Of a stretch of 64,000 nt of DNA, positions 1 to 8,725 are shown piece by piece (positions within the stretch are counted from its first letter, which is position 1; each line of letters begins with the position of its first letter). The notes beneath the pieces are model-generated. The model saw only the letters and a list, made by a program, of their open reading frames with translations. It had not been told where the DNA came from and did not search any database. This DNA comes from Microbulbifer sp. MI-G. Lineage in GTDB: Bacteria > Pseudomonadota > Gammaproteobacteria > Pseudomonadales > Cellvibrionaceae. Both the position numbers and the translations under genes were made by a program. The stretch is taken from assembly GCF_030440425.1 (NCBI RefSeq), contig NZ_CP098023.1:4237001-4301000 (forward strand), read 5' to 3'.

Positions 1-167
1 GATGATTGGTGCGGTCTTTTACTTGAGCCGCGCACCGCTCCGGCTGTGCACGCTGCAATTTTCCCTTTGCTTTTTTTCCCACACGGATTACGCCTGCGGC
101 GAGAGAAGCGGCGCTATGGGTTTTTGCCCGGCGTTTCTGTCACAGGCGACATAAGGAACCATTAAAA

Positions 168-356
168 ATGCCTATATTACCCTGTCGACTATTTCAGCCA
201 ATGGAACTGGAGGATTATTTCACCTTCACGCTGGTCGCCATCAAGGAGCATACGGTAGATCTGCACATTGCACCCGGTAAGGGTAACCGCGTGATGCGGG
301 CCGTGCATTTCCTGCAGCTATTTGTCGATACTTTAATTAGTGTGAACAGGCCCTAG
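168..356 (+). CDS. Small hypothetical protein, possibly a gene fragment
   Basis: A 62-residue ORF whose ATG follows an AGGA ribosome-binding-like stretch about 10 bases upstream. I recognise no domain; it has no signal peptide and no clear membrane segment. It sits alone in a gene-poor stretch that also holds a decayed ORF, so it may be the remnant of something longer. Function unknown. Confidence 0.3.
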   Translation: MPILPCRLFQPMELEDYFTFTLVAIKEHTVDLHIAPGKGNRVMRAVHFLQLFVDTLISVNRP

Positions 357-426
357 AAGAAAGTCTCGTATATTTTCGTGGTTTATAAGCAGGTAGTTCA
401 GTGCAAGTGAACTACCACAATTTAGT

Positions 427-765
427 CTATCTACAGGCTGCCCGAGTGGCGATGGCATTGGGCAGAGTGTCTTGAATTACCTGGCCGTTCTCGTCTTCGA
501 ACAGAATTGACATGCTGGTGAATTCTACTGGCACACATTGCAAAGGTATTCGCGCCACATTGTTAATAAGAAGTCCATGAGTTTCTGCTTGTACGACGCT
601 ACACTCCCCCTCAGCATCCTTGATGTTGACTGTGGTGGGGAAAATGACAAAAGGGTAAGCTTCTTGCAGATTTATTGTCCTGTCAACCAAGCGACAATTT
701 GCATAGCTAAGACTGGTGAAAAAGTTGGAAAATATTATTAAAAAAATTGGCAATATTTTATTCAT
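427..765 (-). CDS. Small secreted hypothetical protein
   Basis: A 112-residue protein with a clear Sec signal peptide (Lys near the start, hydrophobic stretch to about residue 20, cleavage near SYA-N). The mature part has four Cys residues, the first two flanking a short stretch (NCR and GECS), which suggests disulfides in the periplasm or outside the cell. I recognise no family. The region upstream is AT-rich and holds no partner gene. An exported role is inferred only from the signal peptide. Confidence 0.5.
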   Translation of the reverse strand: MNKILPIFLIIFSNFFTSLSYANCRLVDRTINLQEAYPFVIFPTTVNIKDAEGECSVVQAETHGLLINNVARIPLQCVPVEFTSMSILFEDENGQVIQDTLPNAIATRAACR

Positions 766-1206
766 ATTGTTATTCCCTTAACAAAGATATGGTTAATGTT
801 GTGATTCAGCATAGAAAGCAAGGCAATCCATGTGCGCGTTTTATAACGCAGACTTTTTTCATTTCAAGGGAATTTCTCACAACTCTTTCTCAACCAAGCA
901 TCGCTTATTCAGTTTGATTAATAGGAATACAGTGGATCAGGCAGACTAAAGCTTTGATATGTCAATATATGCTATTGCTTGCATTAAAGAAGTTCTTTGA
1001 GAGTCCAGCTGTTTCCGCGAGCCCCCTTTAGTTGCTTCTTATACAGACGAAAAAAGAATCAGTCATTAGCTACCGCCAGCCCCGCTTTGCTTCCCCCGAA
1101 TTTTTTGTAATCTCTAAAGTGTGTTTCTTGCTTTTCCTCTCGGTCACGGAGTGATCGCGACAATAAATTGAAATTCTCTTTATCTGCCTCAGATCAAATC
1201 TGTGCA
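766..1206. other. Intergenic stretch without a recognisable gene
   Basis: About 440 bases of AT-rich sequence between the secreted small protein and the decayed ORF. I see no convincing coding frame, RNA gene or repeat here. Confidence 0.5.
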
Positions 1207-1209
1207 TAA

Positions 1210-1602
1210 GATAAGAATTGCTACAGACCTATACGTAAGCTACAACCTAAAAAAGTGGATGCGGCCTTTTCTGAAACCGAGGCGACCAAGAATCCCACCG
1301 ATGCTGAAAAGTCGTTTATTGCGCTGTATAACGCCCCGGTGGATGCTCCCATTGTCAATCGGAATTCATTCGGTGATACGCAATTTGACTGGCTGATGGG
1401 TGCGCTGAACCCCGGTGACAGTGCCGCTGAGGTGATGAGGGAAGGGGGGAGCTACCGGGGAATATTCCTTTAAAGGTAATGGCTATGTCCGCGGTGGCAT
1501 CTTTGACCCTATCCAGTTACAGCAGTCCGGCAACGTAATCAGCTTTGTGCTTAAAAAAGGAATGAAGAGATTGCACAAAAAATGCGCAAAGCTAGGCGTT
1601 GG
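1210..1602 (+). pseudogene. Decayed ORF with a frameshift
   Basis: A protein-like frame opens after a stop at 1207-1209 and runs through residues reading DAAFSETEATKNPTDAEKS and later FDWLMGALNPGD, then hits a stop at 1471-1473. Near 1455 the neighbouring frame takes over with an equally protein-like reading (EYSFKGNGYVRGGIFDP, then QQSGNVISFVL), so a one-base change around the G-run at 1443-1460 probably broke a single gene. There is no good ATG; only a GTG at 1255. The family is not recognised, so what was lost is unknown. Confidence 0.4.
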
Positions 1603-1625
1603 ACTCCAGTGTATTGTCATACGCC

Positions 1626-2477
1626 TTACTCCCCTGCTAGTGCTGATAGCCAAGTTACACTGCGTACTACAGTCATCGGTAATGCCGCCTGATGGTCACC
1701 TTCAATCACTACATGCTTCAAAGACAAGCTCTTATCATTTCTACTTTTTAGTATGGCAATCAGTTTTTCTGCATGCTCACCAAGCTCCTTTTCCAGAGAG
1801 CCATATGAAACGAAAACGTTTGCATTCAGGCTCTTCGTTTCTGATTCTGAATGAGATGCCAATTCAATTAGATGGGGTATATCACCCACAAGTGATGGGC
1901 TGCCGAGAATGTAGTTTTTAAAGGTATCCGGCTGAGTAAACAATATATAGGCGCCAAATTCACTTCCAAGTGAATATCCAAAAAAAGTGCGGTTACCAGG
2001 GTCGACTCGATAGTTCTTTTCTACATAATCAATTATGTCAGTACGAATAAAGTTTAAATGTTTACCGGCTTTTCCAAGTTGATATTTGGTTTGTATTTCC
2101 GGTTTGGCTGATTCCTTCATTGTGTAATCTCTATACCTGCTTACATGTATGCCAGCCTCTTTCTTTAAATCTGCATCAATATCCGTCTGCCATGAAATGC
2201 CGACCAGAATAACCTCCTCCATCAGAAACTCTGTTGAAGCAGACAGTATTTCGATATTCCATGCAGCATCCGGGAAATAAATAACAGGATATTTTGTAGC
2301 ATTTTTTTCAAGATACCCCTCTGGCAGTTTTATATAAAGGTCATATTGCCACCCTGATACAGAATTCTTGACCGGTATTACATGGGTTCTGGGCATTTCA
2401 TAGGGCTTTCCTTCACTCGCCTCAATACTCACCAGTGGAAGCAAAAACGAAAAAGTCAAAATAAGATTCTTTATCAT
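1626..2477 (-). CDS. Secreted esterase-like alpha/beta hydrolase (PF00756-type)
   Basis: A 283-residue protein with a signal peptide (cleavage near residue 20) followed by an alpha/beta-hydrolase of the putative esterase family that includes esterase D, IroE and Fes-like siderophore esterases. The nucleophile elbow is GYSLG around residue 167, in the usual setting FFGYSLGSEFGAY, and a late GDHQAALP gives the likely catalytic His. The repeated 'sample of family' pattern of an early YPVIYFPDA strand and a VDPGNRTFFG strand is present. It acts outside the cytoplasm by inference. The substrate cannot be told: a siderophore ester or another carboxylic ester are both possible. It stands alone, with no iron-uptake genes next to it. 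Confidence 0.8.
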   Translation of the reverse strand: MIKNLILTFSFLLPLVSIEASEGKPYEMPRTHVIPVKNSVSGWQYDLYIKLPEGYLEKNATKYPVIYFPDAAWNIEILSASTEFLMEEVILVGISWQTDIDADLKKEAGIHVSRYRDYTMKESAKPEIQTKYQLGKAGKHLNFIRTDIIDYVEKNYRVDPGNRTFFGYSLGSEFGAYILFTQPDTFKNYILGSPSLVGDIPHLIELASHSESETKSLNANVFVSYGSLEKELGEHAEKLIAILKSRNDKSLSLKHVVIEGDHQAALPMTVVRSVTWLSALAGE

Positions 2478-3466
2478 ATTATTTTCTCCTATCCAATACC
2501 ATCGAAAGCAGCTGTTGCTTTGGCGGCGGCCTTTTACGCTAGCCTAGCGGTCATTGCAAAATCGAATAGCGCAATAGATGCCAGACGTCTGGTCTTGCCA
2601 TGTAATTGTCAATGGATATATTGTGATCGTGACACTTCCACAAACCTTTGCCAACTTTTCTATAGATCCAGCACTGATACAAGAATGGAAATGATTGGGA
2701 CTCGTACCGCTTTTATACCCAAAAATTAAATGCCTTTTTATAGCTGAATCCCATATCAATACCAACGTGCCCAAGCATTTAAAAATATTTATTACCCCTG
2801 AAATATAATATATACTGATCATCTAGGTCAGTATTTCTGGATTCTTTTCACACCCAACCATTAAAAAATCACTGTAAATCAATCTGATACAACATTTAAG
2901 CACTATCGAACCACCTAGAAGAATGCTCGCTACGACCAGTATCCCAAAAATCACCAATACATGTAATCCCTTTGGGTTTATTCAATTTTTAGGGGAAGCT
3001 GCCCGCTCTCTCGAAAATTACGGTCACGAAGTTTGCAATTTCGGCTCGCGTTTGGCCATTGTCTGTAAGGCTTGGTCACTATCCAGGCGTGGGTATTGTC
3101 CGTGCATCCTCTCTTGCCCATTGACACACCTTTGCAGCACAGCCCGCAACGATCGAACCTTACGCACCTACGGTGGCACCAGGGTGGAGCAAAAGAACAC
3201 TGGCTTGCCGATTTGATTACGCTTACCTCCCCATAGTGGCTGTACGAGAAAAAGCACTTGTGTTAGTGTTCGGGCCTGCACAAACTTCCCCAATACCCCC
3301 TTTGCCAAACAGCGCTACGTTTCTTTATTCGGTGGCAGCTTGAATAGCCTGGTGATAGCTGGGGCGTGATCGGCTGTGCCCTCCCTCACCGAGTTCTTTT
3401 TCCCTGCGGGAAAACGGTTGGCCAAGGGGCCATAATGATTTGTGCTATTTCAACACAAAATAAAAA
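2478..3466. other. Long intergenic stretch, no supported gene
   Basis: Almost 1 kb with only short overlapping ORFs on both strands, none with a recognisable domain, a good ribosome-binding site or a consistent coding feel. It may hold worn-out coding remnants, but I could not identify any. Confidence 0.45.
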
Positions 3467-3970
3467 TCATTGGTAATGGTATCCACGTTGATCGATTTTT
3501 GAGAGTTGCTTACTGTAGATAGTGACAATCTCTCCATCATAGGCCATCATCTCCCTCTTGGCCCAACCAGCGCGCAGCAACAAATTGTGTGCTTTGCTTG
3601 TGCCTGAATACAGTTTGGATGCACCGATATTGGCCGCAGTGGTTTCAATGCCTGCCAATAGCTGTGAACCAAGTCCACGGCCACGCATATTAGGAACGAC
3701 ATAGCCAGCCGCCGCCCAGGGGCCTAACTCTGGCCGAACTGCTATGGATTCCTGTTTCAAGGCCATAAACCCACTCGGCACACCGTTAACATAGGCCACC
3801 AAGCCTATTGGCAATTCATGCTTTCCGGCGTAGCTTTGTAAATCAGCTAACGCGTCACCGGGGCCGGATGGCCCATAGTGTGCAGGCCATTCACTTTCAA
3901 AGAATGCCACTAACTGCGGTATGTCTCCCTTTCTCTCACAAAGCGGCCTGATTGTAGTTCCATGGATCAT
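3467..3970 (-). CDS. GNAT family N-acetyltransferase
   Basis: A 167-residue single-domain GNAT protein. The acetyl-CoA pyrophosphate-binding motif A is visible as a Gly-rich RGRGLGSQLL near residues 100-110, after a beta strand reading AAGYVVPNMR. The preceding VPSGFMALKQ strand and the later LLLRAGW strand (motif B) complete the fold. GNAT enzymes move the acetyl group of acetyl-CoA to an amine; here the acceptor is unknown. The gene is isolated between two gene-free stretches, so the context gives no hint. Confidence 0.8.
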   Translation of the reverse strand: MIHGTTIRPLCERKGDIPQLVAFFESEWPAHYGPSGPGDALADLQSYAGKHELPIGLVAYVNGVPSGFMALKQESIAVRPELGPWAAAGYVVPNMRGRGLGSQLLAGIETTAANIGASKLYSGTSKAHNLLLRAGWAKREMMAYDGEIVTIYSKQLSKIDQRGYHYQ

Positions 3971-4686
3971 CGGCAGGAAATTCCAATATCTTTAATTACC
4001 AGCCACACTGTCGCGTAGCAGTGTTTTTAGCAGGCCAGCCAGCTTGCCGGCGATAGTTGATCAACTTGTTAGGTGGAGTGATACCAATAAATAGTATAGA
4101 CTTTGCTTAAAAAACCAATGCTTGAAGCAATATACACCAAACTTTGTTTTGAGGATTGATTACAATAGCCAATACGCAAGCCATGGACTACATGCATAAC
4201 GGCCACTTGGATCCTGTAGATCAAGCCAGTACAGCCTGCTACAAACATTTCCCACCCCAAAATTCATAATGCGTCAAGGTGATTGAAATTCCGGCTCTTA
4301 TTTGGTCTGATTCTTTGTACAAGCGCACCTGTAAATTTAAGAACTGGCCTGTCCTGCCTCGCGGTAACGCTGACTGCGATTGAGAAAGCACGTTCTTGGC
4401 AAAATAACTGCGCGGATGAAACTCCCTTTTTTGCGTATTCCAGAACCATTCGTTGTGATAGGGCAAAGGAGTGAGGCACATTAACTGGGTTCCCCTCCCA
4501 AGGATGTACAGAAAGTCCTCCTTGTCACAGCATCTATTGGAGCGGGGCAAGGGGTAGACTTTTTTATGCATTGCCGCAGGGGTTAAGCCTGCCGTACACC
4601 TGGAGTACCGGGTTGTGGGCAGAGCACATCCCGCCGATAATCACTGCATTCCAGGCACCAGGTAAAAGATAAAACGAGTCAATTCA
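3971..4686. other. Intergenic stretch, no supported gene
   Basis: About 700 bases between the acetyltransferase and the beta-lactamase. Overlapping ORFs on both strands at 4240-4570 have no domain I recognise and contradict each other. The part next to 4687 should contain the promoter of the beta-lactamase, but I see no clear -35/-10 pair. Confidence 0.4.
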
Positions 4687-5568
4687 ATGCATTTCAGCAC
4701 AATCACTGCCACAGCTCTGTCTGTGGTACTGGCAGGGATAACTTCCGCAACAGAGCTGGACCCACTGCCACAATTGGAGGCTTACAAGGTGCCAAAGTCC
4801 TGGCGGCAGCCGGTGGCGCCCCTGCGGATTGCAGCAAATACCTGGCAAATCGGTACACAGGGTATTACCGCTCTGCTACTCACTGGCAGTGAAGGGGCGA
4901 TTTTGATCGATGGGGGTATGGCGCAAACTGCGGACCACCTGCTCGCAAACCTGGAGGTATTGGGGTTACAGCCCACTGACCTGAAACTGATACTGCACAG
5001 CCACGCCCATGCCGATCACGTCGGTTCCCTGGCGGCTGTGCAGCGTGCGACAGGCGCCCGAGTCGCAACCAATGCAGAATCCGCGCTTCTGATGGCCCGC
5101 GGTGGAGCTGATGATATCCACTTCGGGGACGGGATACTGTACTCGCCCATCAAGGCCGATCGCATACTGCATCAGGGCGAGGAGGTCGCTTTGGGCAATC
5201 TGCATCTGCGTGTACATTTTATTCCGGGCCATACCCCGGGCAGCATGGCCTGGACCTGGCATGACACGATCAATGGTAAAACAACACAACTCGCCTATGT
5301 GGACAGCCTGAGTGCACCGGGATATCAATTGACCAACAATAGCCGCTATCCCGATATTGTGCGGGACTACCAAACCAGTTTCGAGCGTGTGCGCAACCTG
5401 CCCTGCGAGCTGCTGATCACGCCCCATGCAACGGCCAGTGGCTGGGTATTTGGGAAGACCGCCACTCGGAAAACACCGCTTAGCTGCAAGCACTATGCGG
5501 ATAAGGCAGAGAGGCAATTTCAAATCCAGCTAGAGGCAGAGCGTCAGGAATCGGCAGGAGGGCAATAA
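4687..5568 (+). CDS. Subclass B3 metallo-beta-lactamase
   Basis: A 293-residue secreted hydrolase with a signal peptide (cleavage near residue 21). Zinc ligands of subclass B3 are all visible: H106-A-H108-A-D110-H111 (the HxHxDH motif), H182 in IPGHTPGS and H247 in LLITPHATASGW, with the B3-type YVDSLSAPGY loop in between and no Cys ligand as in B1/B2. Family members open beta-lactams, often including carbapenems, in the periplasm. The standard first-site His is kept (not the Gln of GOB-type). No mobile element flanks it, so a resident chromosomal enzyme is likely. Actual substrate range is not deducible from sequence. Confidence 0.9.
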   Translation: MHFSTITATALSVVLAGITSATELDPLPQLEAYKVPKSWRQPVAPLRIAANTWQIGTQGITALLLTGSEGAILIDGGMAQTADHLLANLEVLGLQPTDLKLILHSHAHADHVGSLAAVQRATGARVATNAESALLMARGGADDIHFGDGILYSPIKADRILHQGEEVALGNLHLRVHFIPGHTPGSMAWTWHDTINGKTTQLAYVDSLSAPGYQLTNNSRYPDIVRDYQTSFERVRNLPCELLITPHATASGWVFGKTATRKTPLSCKHYADKAERQFQIQLEAERQESAGGQ

Positions 5569-5781
5569 CAACTTTCCAAATATCCTGGTCAAACGACATT
5601 GCGCTGTCTTCCCTCGAGCCGGAGTCTCGCTAGAAAATATTAACGCTGTTCACTGATATTTACACATCAATAAATCGGTCCCCGTTTTCCACTTCAAATA
5701 TTACGTACGGAGATTTGCCGCGCTTGTTGCATGGTGATTAAGGCCGCCTCTCAGCGCAACCGGGGCAGCAAAAGTTTTCCG
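5569..5781. other. Left border region of the accessory island
   Basis: No gene is seen between the beta-lactamase and the first promoter module of the island. I looked for a copy of the tRNA-like 3' end seen at the right border and did not find one. Confidence 0.4.
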
Positions 5782-5830
5782 TTGACCTAACTTTTGCCTG
5801 ATCGTATAGTTAACCATTAAGCTAAGTATT
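5782..5830 (+). promoter_or_regulatory. Promoter/operator module, copy 1 (relic of an arsR start)
   Basis: TTGACC (5782-5787), 17 bases, then TATAGT (5805-5810) lying inside TATAGTTA, followed at the same 10-base distance as in copies 2-4 by TAAGTATT, a damaged right arm. The ATG seen at this place in the arsR copies is missing, so this is a module without its arsR gene. It probably drives the YciI gene at 5916. Confidence 0.6.
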
Positions 5831-5915
5831 GTCAATGCGACAGTCGTGAAATCGATGTTCATCCTCCTGCGACCAGATCAGAGCCTATTGTGAGGGTTGC
5901 GGGAGAAATACCGTT

Positions 5916-6272
5916 ATGGCTCAAGAGTCTGCACAACCAAACGGTCAACGGGCGTTTCTGGTTCTCTATCGACCTGGGCCTAACCGGGGTCAGTCAAAGC
6001 GTGTCTGGGAGCAGGCGCTTGGGGGCCATAACGACTGTCTCATCGACCAGTTTGAAAAGGGTGCGCGGAGGTTTGCGGGTCCATCCATGGATGATTGCGG
6101 CGGCAGTATCGTTGTCCAGATTGAAGACGTGAGAGGCGCCACACAGGTTGCTGATAGTGATCCAGCGCTCATCAGCGATGTCTTCGTCTTTGTAGTTCAT
6201 CCGTGGTCTCTTGTGGACTGGGAAGCCGCACTGTCGCAATGCAATACCGCGAAAGAACCCGTCGATTCATAA
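5916..6272 (+). CDS. YciI family protein
   Basis: A 118-residue single-domain protein of the YciI (DGPF/YCII-related) family, a dimeric alpha-beta ferredoxin-like fold. Supporting segments are RAFLVLYRPGP at the start, a central KGARRFAGPSMDDCGGSIVV, and the SDPALISDVFVFVVHPW end, which is the family's usual C-terminal pattern. The catalytic function of most members is unknown. A GGGAG stretch precedes the ATG. First gene of the island, 22 bases ahead of the VOC gene. An opposite-strand ORF covers the same bases, but this frame has the family signature. Confidence 0.75.
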   Translation: MAQESAQPNGQRAFLVLYRPGPNRGQSKRVWEQALGGHNDCLIDQFEKGARRFAGPSMDDCGGSIVVQIEDVRGATQVADSDPALISDVFVFVVHPWSLVDWEAALSQCNTAKEPVDS

Positions 6273-6293
6273 TCCAAGAGGAGTTAGTCAAAC

Positions 6294-6755
6294 GTGAACT
6301 CAAAAATTCGTACATGTCTATGGTTTGAAAAGGGAGGTCTTGAGGCAGCGCACTTTTACACATCGCTTATCTCCAACAGCGCTCTCGACGATGACGAAAA
6401 TTACGGATCGAGATACCCGCTTGTGGTCAACTTCACGCTTGCCGGTGCCCCGTATCAGATTCTGAACGGCGGTCCCCACTACAAGCCCTCACCAGCTGCT
6501 TCCATCTCCGTACTGACCGAGACTCAGGCCGAAACCGATCGCCTGTGGAATGCCCTCACAGAAGATGGCGGCGCCGAAGGCAGGTGCGCCTGGCTCACGG
6601 ATCGCTGGGGCGTTAGCTGGCAGATTGTACCGAGGGCATTGCTTGAAATGTTTAAGTCGACGGACAGAAAAGCTGCTGAACGCGCAGAACAAGCCATGTT
6701 GGAAATGAACAAGATCGATATTGCCACTCTCGAAGCTGCCTACAATGGCGATTGA
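6294..6755 (+). CDS. PhnB-like VOC family protein
   Basis: A 153-residue vicinal-oxygen-chelate protein of the PhnB/'3-demethylubiquinone methyltransferase-like' type. Visible family marks are the CLWFEKGGLEAAHFYTSLI start, the VNFTLAGAPYQILNGGP strand, the ETDRLWNALTEDGG helix and DRWGVSWQIVPRAL. Members fold like glyoxalase and bind small molecules; most have no proven enzyme activity. The start is GTG, supported by AAGAGGAG 9 bases upstream. It has a paralogue at 18254 with the same layout. Confidence 0.85.
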   Translation: MNSKIRTCLWFEKGGLEAAHFYTSLISNSALDDDENYGSRYPLVVNFTLAGAPYQILNGGPHYKPSPAASISVLTETQAETDRLWNALTEDGGAEGRCAWLTDRWGVSWQIVPRALLEMFKSTDRKAAERAEQAMLEMNKIDIATLEAAYNGD

Positions 6756-6834
6756 TAGCCGCTGGAGGGCCTGCCAAGGCTACACCACACTCTGGCTCGA
6801 GATGACTTTTGAGGGCATTACCAACATTCAGCCA

Positions 6835-6882
6835 TTGCCTATCGGTATTTGATCTATATACTTAGTCAAATGGATAACAATC
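6835..6882 (+). promoter_or_regulatory. Promoter/operator module, copy 2, leading straight into arsR
   Basis: TTGCCT (6835-6840), 16 bases, TATACT (6857-6862), then seven bases and the arsR ATG at 6870. The left arm TATACTTA and right arm TAACAATC are 10 bases apart, as in the other copies, but the right arm is degenerate. No ribosome-binding site lies before the ATG, so the transcript should start at or next to it. Confidence 0.55.
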
Positions 6883-7214
6883 ACGAAAATCTGAATATGG
6901 TTTTCCAGGCACTGGCTGACCCGACGCGACGTGCTGTCATCCAGCAACTGACGGCTGGACCGGCCTCGGTTAGTGAGCTGGCTGAGCCGTTTGAAATGGC
7001 GCTGCCGTCATTCATGAAGCATATTGGTGTGCTGGAGGATGCGGGTTTGATCCATTCTAGGAAAATCGGTCGCGTGCGGACCTGTGAGATCAAACCCAAA
7101 CAGCTGTCAGCTGCTGAAAAATGGCTCAACACACAAACTGTCCTTTGGGAGGGCCGGATGGAACGGATGGCGAGCTATGTCGAAGCACTTGCTGCAGAAG
7201 GTAAGGACAAATGA
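6870..7214 (+). CDS. ArsR family transcriptional regulator
   Basis: A 114-residue winged-helix regulator of the ArsR type usually paired with SRPBCC/AHSA1 genes. Signature: FQALADPTRRAVIQQL (helix 1-2), then VSELAEPFEMALPSFMKHIGVLEDAGLI (helix-turn-helix), then a basic wing HSRKIGRVRTCEIKP. No metal-binding Cys pair is visible, so it is not a classical arsenic sensor. The start is ATG at 6870 because it matches the paralogue at 8711 and sits exactly seven bases after the -10. Unlike that paralogue, no SRPBCC gene follows; an AraC gene does. Confidence 0.85.
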   Translation: MDNNHENLNMVFQALADPTRRAVIQQLTAGPASVSELAEPFEMALPSFMKHIGVLEDAGLIHSRKIGRVRTCEIKPKQLSAAEKWLNTQTVLWEGRMERMASYVEALAAEGKDK

Positions 7215-7277
7215 GATATGTAGGCGCTGGTACTGGCGCCCCACTCTCGAATTAGCCTGGCATACAGGGGTGTGCAT

Positions 7278-7997
7278 ATGAAGGATTCTATGCCCACTTT
7301 TCCCAGCTCGCTCTTTCCGTTCTCCGCCAATAGGATCAGCGCCCATGCGATGCCCACTACATGCGTCCTGTGCGGCATAGACGGCCCTATTGCACTCAAA
7401 ACTGCAACAGAACGGATAGAGGGGGCGATCCTTTTGGTCCGCCCCCAAGTGCATCACCAGGTCAAGGCAGTCGGCTGCGCTCGTCTGCTCAACTTCGACG
7501 GCCTGGCATTTCCATTCTCTGATACATTGGCACGCTCGCTTGAAGGCCACCTTCAAGGGATTACGATCGACGCGCTGTGGGGGAGTGAGAAAAGACGATT
7601 GGAATTGCGCGAACAGCTCGCTCATAAACAGCCATTATGCCCGCCAGACATATCAGCTATTGTGTCTCATCTCGCACAAGATCCGATGTCGCGCATGACA
7701 CAGATTGAGCTAGCAGAGAAACTGGGCATGGAGCGCACACAATCTCTCAGATACTTTAAGCAATTCACCGGGATGACGTTTCGCAGTTACAAGAGATGGC
7801 TTGGCATACAAAACGCTGCCTATCAATTGATTAGTGGGGATCTCGTTCGCAATGCCGCCCTGGACAACGGTTTTTCGGATACAGCGCATCTTTCTCGAAG
7901 TTTTCGCACTGTGCTTGGCATAACCCCGACAGACGGAATCGCAGGCTACCGGTGTGCTGTGAATGAAAAGCCGCACCCCGGACTTTTTGTAAATTAG
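7278..7997 (+). CDS. AraC family transcriptional regulator
   Basis: About 239 residues. The C-terminal 100 residues form the two helix-turn-helix AraC domain: MTQIELAEKLGMERTQSLRYFKQFTGMTFRSY for the first, then RNAALDNGFSDTAHLSRSFRTVLGITP for the second, the latter close to consensus. The N-terminal half lacks a clear cupin signature and has Cys residues in a CVLCG motif. The ligand is unknown. ATG at 7278 is chosen; a GTG two codons upstream is possible. It sits between arsR and a SnoaL-like gene, on the same strand. Confidence 0.8.
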   Translation: MKDSMPTFPSSLFPFSANRISAHAMPTTCVLCGIDGPIALKTATERIEGAILLVRPQVHHQVKAVGCARLLNFDGLAFPFSDTLARSLEGHLQGITIDALWGSEKRRLELREQLAHKQPLCPPDISAIVSHLAQDPMSRMTQIELAEKLGMERTQSLRYFKQFTGMTFRSYKRWLGIQNAAYQLISGDLVRNAALDNGFSDTAHLSRSFRTVLGITPTDGIAGYRCAVNEKPHPGLFVN

Positions 7998-8071
7998 CAC
8001 GTTTATTCTACGAGGTAGCTGACTTTTTGGGCAACCTCTCTCTTTAGATCAAATAGGAGAGGACCCATGTC

Positions 8072-8527
8072 ATGTCCACAAAAATAGCTGCCGGACAACG
8101 CTTAGACACAAAATCCGTTTTCGATCGGTATCATAAGGGATGGGAGGCCAGAGATCCCGGTTTAATTGCTTCGTTGCACTCAGCCGACACTGTTTTCCAT
8201 ATTCATGATGGCTCAGAGCCCATCACTGGGCGTCAATTGCTGAAAGCACAATGTGCGGGCCTATTTGAACAGTTCAAATTCTCAATCGAGAAAATTCGCT
8301 TACTTTGTGGTGATGACTTCTGGACTTTTGAATGGCTGATGGTGATGGAGCTGAACGATTGCAAAGGCGTGCTATTCACAGCAAAAGTCGAAATGCTTGA
8401 TGTTGTGACGCTGAACCATGCCAGGGAAGTTTTACGCAAGGATGTGTATATGAACGGTGCTCAGCGAACAGGCGCCTTCACTCGGGCCGGCATAGAGGCA
8501 AAGCCTATGAGCAGGCCATTGACCTAA
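8072..8527 (+). CDS. SnoaL/NTF2-like protein
   Basis: A 151-residue protein with the cone-shaped NTF2-like fold: SVFDRYHKGWEARDPGLIASLHSADTVFHIHDGSEPITG is the typical first half (given in overlapping pieces: a helix with YHKGWEARD, a strand with TVFHIHD). The later WTFEWLMVMEL strand fits. Members include small isomerases, cyclases and ligand binders; the role here is unknown. An AGGAGAGGA ribosome-binding site ends about 9 bases before the ATG. Confidence 0.7.
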   Translation: MSTKIAAGQRLDTKSVFDRYHKGWEARDPGLIASLHSADTVFHIHDGSEPITGRQLLKAQCAGLFEQFKFSIEKIRLLCGDDFWTFEWLMVMELNDCKGVLFTAKVEMLDVVTLNHAREVLRKDVYMNGAQRTGAFTRAGIEAKPMSRPLT

Positions 8528-8674
8528 TTGGGGAATGGTCAGTGGCGAATGATCCATCTGCACGCTTCCTTTTTCGTACCCACTCGAACCACGAGCGGCT
8601 CCCATTGATTTGAAACCCGTCAAATAGGCTGTGTAGCCTAGGGAAGTACCATCGTGCCGCCCATCAGTTATCCA

Positions 8675-8725
8675 TTGAACTAACTATTGCATTCCACTAT
8701 AGTTAGCCACATGGATAACTATAGT
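8675..8725 (+). promoter_or_regulatory. Promoter/operator module, copy 3 (perfect inverted repeat), leaderless arsR start
   Basis: TTGAAC (8675-8680), 17 bases, TATAGT (8698-8703). The -10 lies in the left arm of a perfect 10-base inverted repeat, ACTATAGTTA (8696-8705) and TAACTATAGT (8716-8725), separated by 10 bases. The arsR ATG (8711) falls in the spacer, seven bases after the -10, with no ribosome-binding site. This is the best-preserved copy and suggests autorepression by the ArsR protein and a leaderless mRNA. Confidence 0.75.

Noticed and set aside
2544..3216. Short ORFs on both strands in the gap before the GNAT gene
   Set aside because: No domain, weak or no ribosome-binding sites, and overlap with each other.
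4239..4571. Minus-strand ORFs upstream of the beta-lactamase
   Set aside because: Two frames on the same bases look equally random; no recognisable motif.
5994..6239. Minus-strand ORF opposite the YciI gene
   Set aside because: It reads protein-like in places, but the + strand carries the family signature of YciI to the end, so the minus ORF is a shadow.
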